A stretch of DNA of 64,000 nucleotides, from the NCBI GenBank assembly GCA_964016985.1, contig OZ024836.1:38312803-38376802 (forward strand). Reading direction: 5' to 3'. Position numbers and translations under genes: made by a program. The notes under the pieces were generated by a model, which saw only the letters and a program-made list of their open reading frames with translations, did no database searches and was not told the origin of the DNA. Source of the stretch: Anodontia alba (Eukaryota > Mollusca > Bivalvia > Lucinida > Lucinidae). Positions 21,410-32,069 of this stretch are shown here, piece by piece. The first letter of the stretch is position 1. Every line of letters starts with the position of its first letter.

Positions 21410-21970
21410 TATGGATGTTATGTGTAAATGACTCTTATGCGATATTCAGCATCAAAGGCCCAGATTGGTCTACACAGTATAATTTAAGGCCATCTTTGCC
21501 CACATACAGAATAATTGAACATTGTAAGACATACAGACGAAGAATGAAGCTTGACCCGCGCGATTGCACAGGCTGATCTAGATCTCGGCTGTCCACGTAT
21601 GTTATAAAAGGTTTCTTCTCACACATTGCGCATCAGTTATGTAATAAAAAATTACCGTTTTTATTTCCTTAACTTTCTTACAGAGATTTAAATATATATA
21701 TGATTAATAAGCATTTAATACATTGAGATGAAATACAATGCCAAGCTCTAAATGCTGGGAAAATATAGAAGCAGTTCAAATTGCCATATGCCATATGGAG
21801 ATGTAGATATATATTTTTTCGCATGCGAGTAGTTAAAAATTATACTACTCAGTTTCATATACGGATTTATATTACGTCTTTATATATACTGGTAAGTTAG
21901 CGTTTAATGATATTGGGCAGTTATACAAACTCTAAATTGTATTACGCAGTTATATTTGAGGGTACATGTA
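21410..21970. other. Unassigned; weak family B trace
   Basis: At about 21540-21615 the words 'gcgcgattgcacaggctgat' and 'ctagatctcggctgtcc' recall family B. No gene was found. Confidence 0.4.
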
Positions 21971-22089
21971 ATGCGTCATCATATCATATCATCATAATCG
22001 GATTTTTGATTAACGTGCAGGTACAGGGGCAACATCCACATCAGTGGGCCCCCTACCAGATAGCTGGCTTGCTGCACGCATGGCAGATC

Positions 22090-22950
22090 TCACACCAGAT
22101 CTCCAGGTACGGCTATCATGAGGGTTGATAGCCGAGAGCTTCCACTCTCTGCAATCCCTCTCTGTCAGCTGCTTCCATGTCATTTTGGCTCACGCTTTCC
22201 ATCAACCTGTATGTCAAAGGCTGTCTTAACTGCACCATTGGAGCATTCTACAGACCATCGGAGTCTTTTCTCCTTCAGAATGAGGTCCAGATCCTCAATG
22301 CCAAGCCGCACAAGTAGCTCATTGGACCCGGTGGTGACAATGTTTTGCGGCCTGACATTGCAGATCTGTCTGATCATTGCCCTGTCATTTCGCTGCAGAC
22401 GCTGGAGGTTCGGCTTTGTCAATTGCCAAGTCTCACTGGCATGGAGCATTGCGCTCCGCACACAAGAGCTGTACACACGGCCACGTGTTTTGAATGAGAG
22501 GTGGCGTGAAGAGAGAACTGGTAGCAGATCCTTGAACTTCTTCCAGGCGGTATTCACACGTGTTGTGGTTGAGCGTTCACAGCCACCTGCTGCTGAGAGC
22601 ATGATTCCTAGGTAGCAAAAGGAAGCTACCACCTCAAGCTTGTCAGGTCCGACCTGGACTTTCTTCTGTGGTCTGCCATTCAAGAGGCGTGCATCTGTGG
22701 TCTGCCATTCAAGGGGCGTGCAGTTCCCTGGCACCGTGTACATCTGTAGTCAGGGTCCTTTTTCAAGCGCTTGAGCCCACTGCATTTCTTGTGCACCCAG
22801 TGCTTGCAGCCATTGCAGAAGATGTTGTTGATGCCCACTCCAGTGCGACAGACAGCGCATGGAAACTCGCCTGAACTCTGCAGGAGGTCCAGTCCCGTAC
22901 CGCAGATCATGATCTTCGTCTTTCCTGCATTTACTCTCAGTCCTTTCTTC
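22090..22950 (-). pseudogene. LINE C-terminal region with PHD-like zinc finger
   Basis: After GLRVNAGKTKIMICG, a C-x2-C..C-x2-C-x4-H-x2-C..C-x2-C pattern (CAVC, CNGC, HWVHKKC, CTRC) forms a PHD/RING-like finger at about 22735-22870. Next comes KLEVVASFCYLG and then CVRSAMLHASETW, RNDRAMIRQIC and RLGIEDLDLILKEKRLRW. A 29-bp tandem duplication (22665-22693 and 22694-22722) shifts the frame between the finger and the next block. Confidence 0.8.
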
Positions 22951-23760
22951 TCCATTGCTTCTTTCCGAGTCAGGAGCCCCCTGACACATTCCTCAAGTAA
23001 TTCAGCGATGATAACAAGGTCAAAGAGCATAGAGGTCCTCCCAGGGGACCCCAGAGCGGAATTCTCGTGATAAGGCTTCAAGCACAATGATGAAGAGCAG
23101 TGGGCTGAGTACTGATCCTTGGTGAGCACCAACCTTCACTTCAAAGTCTTCACTGTACCCCTCACCAACACGGACACGGCTCCGTGCATTTGCATACATC
23201 CCCTGCACCAGTCGCACAATCCACTCCTCCACACCAAGTTTTCTCAGCATCCACCTGATGACCTTCCGAGGTACTCGATCAAACGCCTTCTCCAGGTCTA
23301 CGAAAGCCATGTAGAGTCTCTTATTGGCAGCTAGATACTTCTCTTGCAGCTGCCTGACAACAAAGATTGCGTCTGTAGTGCCTCTGCCTGGGACGATGCC
23401 AAACTGGGAATTGTCGATTGACACCAACTGTCTGATGAGGCCGTCCACAATCCTCTCCAGGATTTTTGATAACCTGTTCTGTCAGCTTGAGACCGCGGTA
23501 GTTGCCTCTTTCCCATGCGTCCCCTTTTCCCCTTGTAGAGGCAGACAATGAAACTCTGCTCCCAGTCAGAGGGTACCTTACCATCACGAATGATTGCAAC
23601 TGCGAGGTCACGGATCATGGAGGCGCCCATGTCACCGGCGGCTCGTATCATCTCCACCACTATGCCTGATGGGCCCGGTGCCTTGCCAGCCTTCATCTGT
23701 GAGATAGCCTTAACCATATCAGTGGTGATTGGGATGGGCGGGCCTTTCACTGGTGGTTGA
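22950..23760 (-). pseudogene. LINE reverse transcriptase domain, frameshifted at YADD
   Basis: Recognisable pieces on the minus strand are SQMKAGKAPGPSG, WEQSFIVCLYKGK, NYRGLKL, FGIVPGRGTTDAIF, FVDLEKAFDRVPR (motif A Asp) and GAHQGSVLSPLLF. The active-site box should be YADD but reads YAL followed by a stop, because a base has been gained at about 23024-23030. The next frame resumes with DLVIIAE. A further shift lies near 23450-23520. The copy cannot make active RT. Confidence 0.85.
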
Positions 23761-24239
23761 TATGACAGGTGGTCTGGGTCACAGTCAAACTCAACGTTGA
23801 GAAGCCTTTGGTAGTGCTCTAGCCAGGACCTGTTTTCAGTCTTTGCTCATTGACATCTCTCCTGCATCATTCTTTACAAGTTTGTCACCAACAACATTAG
23901 TATTCTCTCTTCGAAACTGGTTAGCAAGGCGGTAGACTTCTGAAGACTTGGGATCAATATTCCCGTAGACCTTCTTGTCGGCTTCTTGACGAGCATGGTG
24001 CACTGCATGTCTGGCATCTCGTTTGGCTGCATCGTACGATGCCCTAGTGCCTTTACCAGCCTTCTAGGCCTTGAAAGCTGTCCGTTGGCAGCAATGGCCT
24101 TTTCCACGTGTTCATTCCACCACCAGGTTTCACGACGCCAACGGTGTGGCCGAGTTGTGCCACATACCTCCTCAGTTGTCTTTAGCAGTCCAGTCATGAC
24201 CAACTGGAAATGATTGTTTGTCTGAGGGTCATTAAGCTT

Positions 24240-25152
24240 CCAAACTTTGACGCGATGGGTGAACACGCTTGGATTTCGGAGGCACATCAGTCCTCGTGTC
24301 ACATACAAGAAGCTGATGTTGCAGAGCTACTTCCTTGCCAGGAATCACTTTTACATCTGTGACACGTTTGCGCATGGTCCTACGGAAAAGGATTAAGTCT
24401 ATCTGCGTGGCTGTGTTTCCCGACTTGTAGGTGATGAGATGACATGTGTTCCCAAGAAGCAGGTCAAATGCTAGGGCATACTCTAGGATTCTCTCACCCT
24501 CAACATCTGGTTCCGGCCTGCCATATTCCACCCCACCATGCACTTCCCTGTATCCAGTGCCTGCACGGTCCACATGGCCGTTCCAATCTCCATATGGGAT
24601 CAAAAATTCTGATGCTGGGATCCTGGCAGTCACAGCAAGCAGCTGATCAAAGAACTGGTCCTTAACCTCATAACTTAGACCACTCTGTGGGGCAAACACA
24701 GAAAGAACGGTAACCACACACTGGCCGACTATGAGTTTCACTAAAATGATCCTCACGGAGACTCTCTGAACCTCAAAAACTTTCTCTATTCACTCTTCTG
24801 CCACAAACACTCCTACACCAGCAGTGCCTTTGTCGTTTCCTGACCAGCAGAGCTTGTACCTGGTGTCCTTGCCCTTGATTGTGCGGCAGTTGCCACCATA
24901 TATGGTCTCCTGAATGCAGCAGACATCCACTTTCCTGCGGGATAATGTTACCACTACCTCGCAAACTCTTCCTCTCAGGGTATTCACATTGAGTGTTCCC
25001 ACCCTGAATTTCCTCAGGTGCTTGCTGCATTCGCCACAATGGCCCGACCCTGCCTCCCACACCTGACAGGAGGCCAAGCCGGAGACGTTACCAACAGAAC
25101 TTTGATGTCTGTTGGCACCGCCTAACTCTGAACCTATTTTTCTGCTTGCCAT
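24240..25152 (-). pseudogene. LINE AP endonuclease domain, broken
   Basis: From the Met at 25152, residues read on to FRVGTLNVNTLRG, then VDVCCIQET (endonuclease motif with the catalytic Glu) and GTAGVGVFVAEE. A TGA at 24790-24792 then interrupts the same frame, probably in place of a Trp codon. The frame continues as VFAPQSG, GDWNGHVD (the DxN-type motif) and QIDLILFRR. The expected terminal SDH-like box is degraded (ALQHQLLVCD). Such domains nick the target DNA to prime reverse transcription. Confidence 0.8.
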
Positions 25153-25444
25153 GTAAGATTTTGGAAGAATTGTTTTTTTTACGGAATCGCCTGTCCTAGC
25201 TTACATCCCAACTCAGTTCTTTTACGGCATCTGAGCATGCGCGCCGTTCCCGCACTCGGGCAGTGTGCTTTGCCGTTGTCTTTATAAAAAAGGATCGTCC
25301 GCCAAACCACAGCAGCTAGACCACCAAGCCATCAGTCTGTAGATGATTGCTGCCTAGCTCTGCCACCCAGGTTGTGACAGCCTCGTAACCCTGAAGGCGG
25401 GGAGGCAACTGTGATAGAGGGCAGCCTCACATTCCCACAATCAT

Positions 25445-25780
25445 GTTGAGTGTCACAGTTGGATGCAGTTTTACGTCATACCCAGGACAGAAATATGAAA
25501 TACAAATATGAAATACGTCATATAAAATACAAATTTACAACGGCCGGGAAGGGACACAGTTGGTATTTTAAGTTGTTTCCTCAGAATGCGCTCTTTAGGC
25601 TAGAACGCCTTCACGTTACTTTGAGGAAACAGTATATTAGCTTGTAGAATCAAAACACTGAGAGTGCTGATTGGGGCGGTTGCCTGAACTCTTGAGCTGA
25701 TTGGGATTTATGTTGAAATAATAATAAAAAAACAATATATAAACACTACTCAATAATGCCAACACGTTTGGGGTTTGACC
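25445..25780. other. Unassigned; short direct repeat
   Basis: At 25490-25535 'aatatgaaatac' recurs in tandem. No gene was found. Confidence 0.4.
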
Positions 25781-26235
25781 CATTTAATGCAGATATCTGC
25801 ATTTCTACATATATCTCTTTTAATAAATAAAGATAATTGTAACGTTTGGAATTACAGATATCTTTAACTGAAAGGAAGATATCTGTAAGTGAAATAGAAA
25901 TAGATCTAACTGAAATGCGGATATTTGTATCTGAAATACAGACATCTCTATTTTCGATCATAATATAGATATCTGCATTTCAATTATAGTTATCTACATG
26001 TTAAATGCAGATGTCTGCATTCCAATTAGAGATATGTCTAACTAAGCTGAATTCTGGATATCTGCATTTAAAATACCGGTATCTCTAATTGAAATGCGAA
26101 TATCTTATATGAAATGAGGTATCTGAATTTCTAAATTAAATACATTTACGTATCTGTATTTCAATTAGAAATATCTGCATTTCAATTAGAGATATTTGTA
26201 TTTATGATTGAATCAGAGATATCCCTATTCATTCC
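25780..26235. repeat. Degenerate palindromic array (GATATCTG units)
   Basis: Words such as 'gcagatatctgcatttc' and 'caattagagatatctg' recur about 18 times with spacing near 22 bp, in both directions. Most units are self-complementary around GATATC. No frame of interest. Confidence 0.8.
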
Positions 26236-26239
26236 ACTT

Positions 26240-27820
26240 ATGGGAAACTGATACCTCCCTGAGCGATTTTTACATGCGCATTGTTTACCGATTACAAATC
26301 CGAATGTGACGGACGGCGCAGTACGCTCCCTTACAGACGGCACAAAGAAACTAATTAGAGATGCTCAAGATTTCACATCATCATCTATTTACAGTCAGAC
26401 ATTCCCATATTTTTTGGTTACAAAACAAGCATACATAAACTTAATTCGCATAGGCCACCATCTTTGTTGTGCCAAAAGACAGCTTGAGAATAGCCCCTTC
26501 TCAGACCTTTTTTTCTGTGGCTAGTAGATCCGTGGCTAGGGTAACTTCTTTTTCAGAGATTACTATGGAGCGCGGGCTTTGCACCAATTTCTGGTGGCCT
26601 CTCACAGTTTAATACACTGGATTGGGGTCTGCTTAAGCACAGAAAACAAACAAACTTAAAAAAAAAAAAAAAAAAACATGAAGATTCCCGCAATTTTCTG
26701 CGCGATTTTCATTTTTAATGGACCTAAAAGAATTTAAGAAAATGTTTTCGTTCAGTTTTCTCTGACAAGAAAGCAAAGTATCAAATATTGATGAAAAGTC
26801 AATATCACTTGTCTTATCAGTGGATGGCCACTTTACAAAGGGAAACAACTTAGTTTATACGTTATCGAGGCTATATAAGAGAAACAATTCAATCGCCAGA
26901 TAGCATTATGTTGGCACGAAATGCCAATCATATTCTTTATTTTTTTTTTATTCTGATAATAATCGTAGAAAGTAAGTAGTTTAAGAACTATTTTGTTGTT
27001 GTTTGCATATTCTATAGCAGAACTTAGGCTATCTGTTATAACGGTATGAAATGATCTGCTACGAAACGTCCCGCCTATTACCGAGAAATATAGGTCAAAT
27101 TTGTCAATTCGAGCAATACCTCTCGCTAAGCTTTTACTAGGGCACTAGATAAGTAGAAAAAAAAAAAAGAAGACACGCAGAATATTTAATATACGAGTTA
27201 ATGCCTCGCACCTTGTGGGCTTTGACCCTTCCCTACCTCACTCTGTGTCTCATTGAAGGAGCTCCCCCCTCTATTGCAAATTCCTAAAACCACCTCTGCT
27301 TGGCAAACAACGATGTAGATTTGGTTTACTTTACTGCTTGCCAAGACATGCTTATCATACGTTTCATTTCCAATCTTTTAGGGTTTAGTCCCACTGATGA
27401 AGTTTAAATAACAGAAAGGCCTCTGTGGCACTAAATTAGGTATAGTTAAGCTCATATTACTAGAACATTGGTGTATTCATATTCGTCCGCCGATAATGTA
27501 CACAATATGAACTTTTGACGTTTCCTTTGCTTTTGTTCATTTATTCGCTATTTATAAGCACCAGAGTGTATAAAGCTAATATGTTTAAATGCAGAATATA
27601 GCGTTATCAGCATTGGCAGGAAACTATTTTGGGGACGATTTTTGGTAGTTATTAGGTAGGTATTTTTTAACTGAACGGATAGTTGAAATGCGGTATAGTA
27701 AATCGGGTGGCGTTAAACCGCCCCCAGAAACGATACAAACGCCAAGTATTATCGTGAGGCAAAATATATTATACTCCTATTCAGGTCATGAATATAATTT
27801 AGACTAAATATTACCTTGTC
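26240..27820. other. Unassigned AT-rich sequence
   Basis: Contains an A-run at about 26658-26676. No gene, RNA or repeat family was recognised. Confidence 0.4.
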
Positions 27821-27822
27821 TT

Positions 27823-28325
27823 GCGGCCACAGGATAAAACTAAGAGGCCATAAAATACTATACCACAAATTACTATTATGAGAACACAAAATAATACACT
27901 GGCGCCACAAGATAATATTGTGAAGCCATAAGGTAATAATATGCCACACTATGATAAGAGCAGTGAAATCATACCATGATGTCACAAGTTAATACTATGA
28001 GGCAACACAGTAATGCTATAAGGCCACAATATCGTGAGACCTTAAGATAATATAAGAGGCCACAAGATAATACTGTGAGGCCACAAGATAATAATACAAT
28101 GCCACAAGATAATAATACGAGGCCACGATATAATACTATGAGGCCACAAGGTAATATTTTGAAACCAACATACAATACTTCGAGGTCACAAGATAATAAT
28201 ATGAAACCACAAATAATACTATGGTGCCAGAAGATAACACTGTGAGAGCACCACAAAATACTAAGAGGCCACAACATAATACTAAAATGCCACATGCTAA
28301 TACTACGAGACCACAAGAAATTGTC
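27823..28325. repeat. Tandem array, period about 21 bp
   Basis: Units like 'gaggccacaagataatacta' repeat roughly 23 times with substitutions and small indels. A 115-codon minus-strand frame (27969-28316) runs through it, with repeated CGL..LLSCGL wording. I read it as the period showing through. Confidence 0.85.
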
Positions 28326-28475
28326 TTGAGAAAACGATATAATTACGTAATAGTATGTGTCCCGTCTAATGTACTCTCAAGATATCTTATCCTCTCCAAA
28401 CTATATATTGTTCCTAAAAGCTAATATCTTGTGGCATAAAGGGACCGGATACACTTAGTTCGGCCATTGATTGAA

Positions 28476-28550
28476 AGGACAACAACTTTGTTGATTTCAT
28501 GTTTGCTTTCCTGTATACCAGACCCCTCCTGAAAAGGGATTTCTTATCAG
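28476..28550. repeat. Family C, partial copy
   Basis: 'acaacaactttgttgatttc' followed by 'cctcctgaaaagggat' matches the left half of dispersed family C (see 53051). Confidence 0.5.
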
Positions 28551-28634
28551 CAAATCAGAAATATTTGCACTGTTACGGACAACAGCTTCTTTTATATATA
28601 TACCTTATCTTTGATTGGTTTATGTAAAACGGTT

Positions 28635-28914
28635 CATTACGAAAACACGCCTATTCTAATATATTGAGAAGTTTACCACCAAAAAATGAAAACTTTCAAA
28701 TGAAAAACTCTTGTAGTTTTTTATATTTCTGCTCAAAACACAGATTGTGGGTACTTGGTAGAACCGCCTCGGCGTGGCGGTTCTAACAAGTACCCACACT
28801 CTATGTTTTTAAGCAGAAATAAGAAAATTAACGCATACCCCTGTAAACCCCAGTTTCACTGTACAAAATTGGGGTTTAAGGGGGTCAAAACTATATAGGC
28901 GTGTTTTTGTGATG
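28635..28914 (+). mobile_element. HP280 copy (first of three in a row)
   Basis: A complete copy. In the hairpin, the usual ACTCG/CGAGT pair has become ACTTG on the left and CAAGT on the right, a matched change in both arms. Confidence 0.9.
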
Positions 28915-28981
28915 GTTTGCATCATTTCATCTTATAAGTGAACGTATTTCATAGTGCAGCTTGAGGACTATCTTATGTTAT

Positions 28982-29262
28982 CATTACGAAAACACGCCTA
29001 TTCAAATATATAGAAAATTTCACCTCCAAAAACTGAAAATTTTCTGATAAAAAAAACTCTGATATGTTTCATATTTCTACTCAAAATATAGATTGTGGGT
29101 ACTCGTTAGAACCGCCTCGGAGAGGCGGTTCTAATGGGTGCCCACAATCTATGTTTTTGAGCAGAAATAAGAAAAATAATGTATACCCCTCTAAACCCCA
29201 GTTTTACTATATAAATGTGGGGTTTAAGGGGGTCAAAATTATATAGGCATGTTTTCGTGATG
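28982..29262 (+). mobile_element. HP280 copy (second of three)
   Basis: A complete 281-bp copy. The hairpin tip reads CCTCGGAGAGG. Confidence 0.9.
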
Positions 29263-29315
29263 TAATAATTTGTGTCTCATCCTTTAGTTTTTCAAGCAAT
29301 AAAATATAATTATCT

Positions 29316-29390
29316 AAAAGACTCTATTCTAAAAGAAAATAATTCGCTCCCCATTGGAAAATAAACTTGTCTTTTAGAAAAGAAAAAAAA
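29316..29390. repeat. Family C, partial palindromic centre
   Basis: 'tctattctaaaagaaaataa' and 'ttcgctccccattgg', then 'gtcttttagaaaag', match the centre of family C. Confidence 0.5.
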
Positions 29391-29534
29391 AAACAGGTTT
29401 AGAAGTAGAATGCTCTTTTAAAATAGTCCTTTATACCAACAATATGATATTTTTTTGTCTCCCAACATATCTTGTTGCATCTGCATAAGGTACAATTGTG
29501 TTATATTGTGGGCAAAGATAATATCGTGTACCCT

Positions 29535-29814
29535 TCATTATGAAACACGCCTATTCAAATATATAGAAAATTTCACCTCCAAACGCTGAAAATTTTCAGA
29601 CAAAAAAACTCTGAGATTTTTTCATACTTCTGCTCAAAACATAGATTGCGGGTACTCGTTAGAACCGCCTCGGCGAGACGGTTCTATCGAGTATCCTTAG
29701 TCTATGTTTTTGAGCAGAAGTAAGAAAAATAATATGTACTCCGCTAAACCTAAGCTTTCTGTATAAAAGTTGGGTTTAAGGGGGTAAAAATTATATAGGA
29801 ATGTTTTCGTGAAG
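29535..29814 (+). mobile_element. HP280 copy (third of three)
   Basis: Complete. The left terminal repeat has lost one A (CATTATGAAACACG) and the last bases read GAAG in place of GATG. Confidence 0.88.
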
Positions 29815-29924
29815 CAAGGTCGTAACACTTAACATGTTAGGTAAAACGTTCAGCAAACAGCTTGTCGTCTGCTGAATCAGCCCAAACAGTGGTAAATGTG
29901 AAGGACGTATCATATTCCCTCGAT

Positions 29925-30430
29925 TTAAAATCTAGCTACAATAAAAGTCTAAAAGATTGCCCTTCGAAGCAAAGAACACACTACAGATAGAAAAGCCGGC
30001 CTCGGTGGCTCAGTTGGATGCGCCGTCCGACTGGAGACCAGGAGGTCGCGGGTTCAACCCCCGCCGAGGTCGGAAACATTCTTTCGTGGAGATTGATCAT
30101 GAAATATTTTCTACGGTCATTGTCTCACTTCCGCTGATTCAAGAAGGGCATTTGTTAGTTTCTGGCGAAAGAATGTGCACAATACTGGTTAACCGCTTAG
30201 AGGACTAAGCCTGCCCAGTAAACGTGTGGTTAGGTAAACTGACCGCGCTCGAAATGACCCCATTGGGTTGACTGGGCCGTAAAACCTCAACACAAACAAA
30301 CAGATAGAAAATGGGAGTCTCCGTTTTATTGGCACTCTTCATAAGCAGTAATAAAGTTTGAAACACTGCTTACGCCCAATAGCGTTTACATGAGCAAAAC
30401 TCCATATTCAAAGCTATCACAATGGGCCCA
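29925..30430 (+). repeat. Family F copy split by a SINE
   Basis: 'gcccttcgaagcaaagaaca' at the left and 'gggagtctccgttttattgg' plus 'cataagcagtaataaagttt' at the right match the uninterrupted copy at 30540-30705, once the SINE at 29995-30299 and one target duplication are removed. Confidence 0.75.
29995..30299 (+). mobile_element. tRNA-derived SINE, intact, with 12-bp TSD
   Basis: Same family as the copy at 7241. The head is complete, with A-box-like 'tggctcagttgg' and B-box-like 'gggttcaaccc'. The body and the 'gggccgtaaaacctcaac' tail match. The perfect target duplication ACAGATAGAAAA is at 29983-29994 and 30300-30311. The insertion site is preserved uninterrupted in the sister repeat near 30585 ('acagatagtaaatggg'). 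Confidence 0.93.
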
Positions 30431-30469
30431 ATGATTCCAAAGGGAATGAAAATATAATCTGCACTATAG

Positions 30470-30705
30470 TGAAGTACGGGGAGTCGATCTACGGCCGTCA
30501 TACGACACTATCACCAGCTGCAGTGCAGTAAAATTAAAATTAAAATCTAAAAGTTTGCCCTTGGAAATAAGGAACACATTACAGATAGTAAATGGGAGTC
30601 TTGGTTTTATTGAGTTTTCATAAGCAGTAATAAAGTTTGTAACATCGCTTACGCCCTCTAGCGTATACATGAGCAGAACTCCATTTACAAGGATAGCACA
30701 ATTCG
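30470..30705 (+). repeat. Family F copy, uninterrupted
   Basis: 'gcccttggaaataaggaac', 'agtcttggttttattgag' and 'agcagtaataaagtttgt' align with 29955-30430. The preceding 'agtgaagtacggggag' and 'cagctgcagtgcagtaaa' have echoes at about 35290-35345, so the family probably extends further to the left. Its class is unknown. Confidence 0.65.
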
Positions 30706-31019
30706 TATTCAAATTCAAGTGTATGGAGTTGGCTTGGAGTTTGAAGTATGGAGTTTGGTATACGATGTATTCCGTAGTAGTAAAGTATAGTAAAGTAACA
30801 GTTATGGTTTGGCAAAATCGATATTGCAAGTTGCGAATCCCAAGTTAACTTCACGCACTCACCAAAATTCGGGTAATTCTTTATTCAAATATTGTAACCT
30901 CATGACAACATCTAGCTGTCTGATCTTGAGAAACCGACATTAGGGGACTGCAGACACTTTCCGGAGAGTACAAAACTGTTCGCATTATTTTGCTTCAATT
31001 CTGAAAAAAATATCTACTG

Positions 31020-31107
31020 CTAGCGGGCACACAACGTTGAAAGAACGTTGATTTAACGTCATCATGACATTGAACCGGAGTTATTTCAACGTAATGTGCC
31101 TGCTGGG
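31020..31107. repeat. Fold-back family K, copy
   Basis: The ends 'ctagcgggcac' and 'gtgcctgctggg' are inverted repeats. Inside, 'caacgttgaaagaacgttg' and 'ttatttcaacgtaatg' give internal inverted words. Confidence 0.65.
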
Positions 31108-31154
31108 ATGATTCTTTAGTTCACCTGTAGGTTTTATGTACTTTAGAAGCGACA

Positions 31155-31542
31155 ACTAACCCTAGCCCTGCTGGATATGTCCTGTCTTTACAAACAGTGT
31201 AAATCCAGGCCAACTAATCTGGACCTGAAAGGTTTGTCGTTAAGTATGTAAATTTGTATCAACAACCTGGATCAAGTAAAACCTGTATAAGACAGCCACC
31301 TTTGAAATTGACCTTAGTGGTTGATGTGGAAGGTGGTTGATTTATAAACTATAGCCATGTAATTTTGCTAGCAAAATTACATGACATGTACCTTTATAAG
31401 ACAGACAACTTTTTCCACATCAACCACTATTTAAAGTCAATCTCGAAGGTGGCTCTCTTACACAGGTTTTACTGTAATCTGATTGGCTGAAACTTAGAAG
31501 TGGGAGTGGCATCTTAACACATTCAGCATGACAAGGGTTAGG
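31155..31542 (+). mobile_element. Family D MITE interrupted by a family E MITE
   Basis: 'tgtaaatccaggccaactaa' and 'agaagtgggagtggc', ending 'cagcatgacaagggttag', match the uninterrupted copy at 31754-31966. A 196-bp element (31279-31474) sits in the middle. Confidence 0.8.
31279..31474. mobile_element. Family E MITE in a TA site
   Basis: The ends are 'aaacctgtataagacagcca' and 'tcttacacaggttttactg', and TA flanks both sides (31277-31278, 31475-31476). The sister copy at 55432-55620 begins with CAGTAAAACCTG, so this copy has lost about five bases at its left end. Inner inverted words include 'gctagcaaaattacatg' facing 'catgtaattttgctagc'. Confidence 0.82.
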
Positions 31543-31554
31543 GGAATAGATACA

Positions 31555-31712
31555 CTTTCAGGCGAAGTAACTTTGTCACATTTATTCTCATCTTTCTTAC
31601 GAAAAGGGTTCAACCCTGAAAGGAAAAATGCTCCCTTTTTGAGTAAAATAGTTATGTTATTGTTTTATGTGCAGGAAAGCAAACAGAAGTCACAAAAATT
31701 GTCTCCCTAGAA
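31555..31712. repeat. Family C palindromic repeat, copy
   Basis: 'ctttcaggcgaagtaacttt' at the left and 'gaagtcacaaaaattgtctc' at the right. The family has TCAGGGGAGGCAACTCTGTC-like ends and its inner halves (CTTACGAAAAGGG and GCTCCC words) are inverted. It lies between the two family D copies. Confidence 0.65.
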
Positions 31713-31753
31713 AACAGTGACGGCAAAAATGATTGTTTTATGATATAACTTTA

Positions 31754-31966
31754 TTAACCCTTCTCTTGCTAAACACGACATGCCCTGTCTAAGCAAACAG
31801 TGTAAATCCAGATCAGTTGGCTTCTGAAGAAGCCAACTGATCTGGATCTGCTCTGTTTTGCATTAAGCATGTGAATTTCTATCAAAAACTCGAATCAAGT
31901 AATCTGATTGGCTGGAATTTAGAAGTGGGCGTGGCTTTTTAATTTATTCAGCATGACAATAGTTAA
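31754..31966 (+). mobile_element. Family D MITE, uninterrupted
   Basis: The left end 'ttaacccttctcttgctaaa' and the right end 'attcagcatgacaatagtta' are imperfect inverted repeats. Inside is a short perfect hairpin, 'agatcagttggcttc' facing 'gaagccaactgatct'. Confidence 0.75.
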
Positions 31967-32069
31967 GAGCTGTAAACCAGTTTTACTTCACCTTTGGCTA
32001 CCATAAAAAGGAGCCGAGATTCCTGATAGGGAAATGCTTTTGAAAATATCGCTCTTGTTATTTAATAGG

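Larger units (their letters stand above)
21975..25440 (-). mobile_element. Nearly full-length broken non-LTR retrotransposon
   Basis: Read on the minus strand, the order is 5' UTR (about 25153-25440), AP-type endonuclease (24240-25152), linker, reverse transcriptase (22950-23760), a PHD-like zinc finger, a C-terminal region, and an ATGATGATATG-like 3' tail near 21985. The whole reading frame is split by stops and shifts. Its GC content is clearly higher than its surroundings, as expected of a fairly recent insertion in AT-rich DNA. The wording resembles RTE/CR1-type elements, but the clade is unsettled. I found no convincing target-site duplication. Confidence 0.85.

Noticed and set aside
31528..31710. 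60-codon frame as a small peptide gene
   Set aside because: It lies across a family D end and a family C palindrome.
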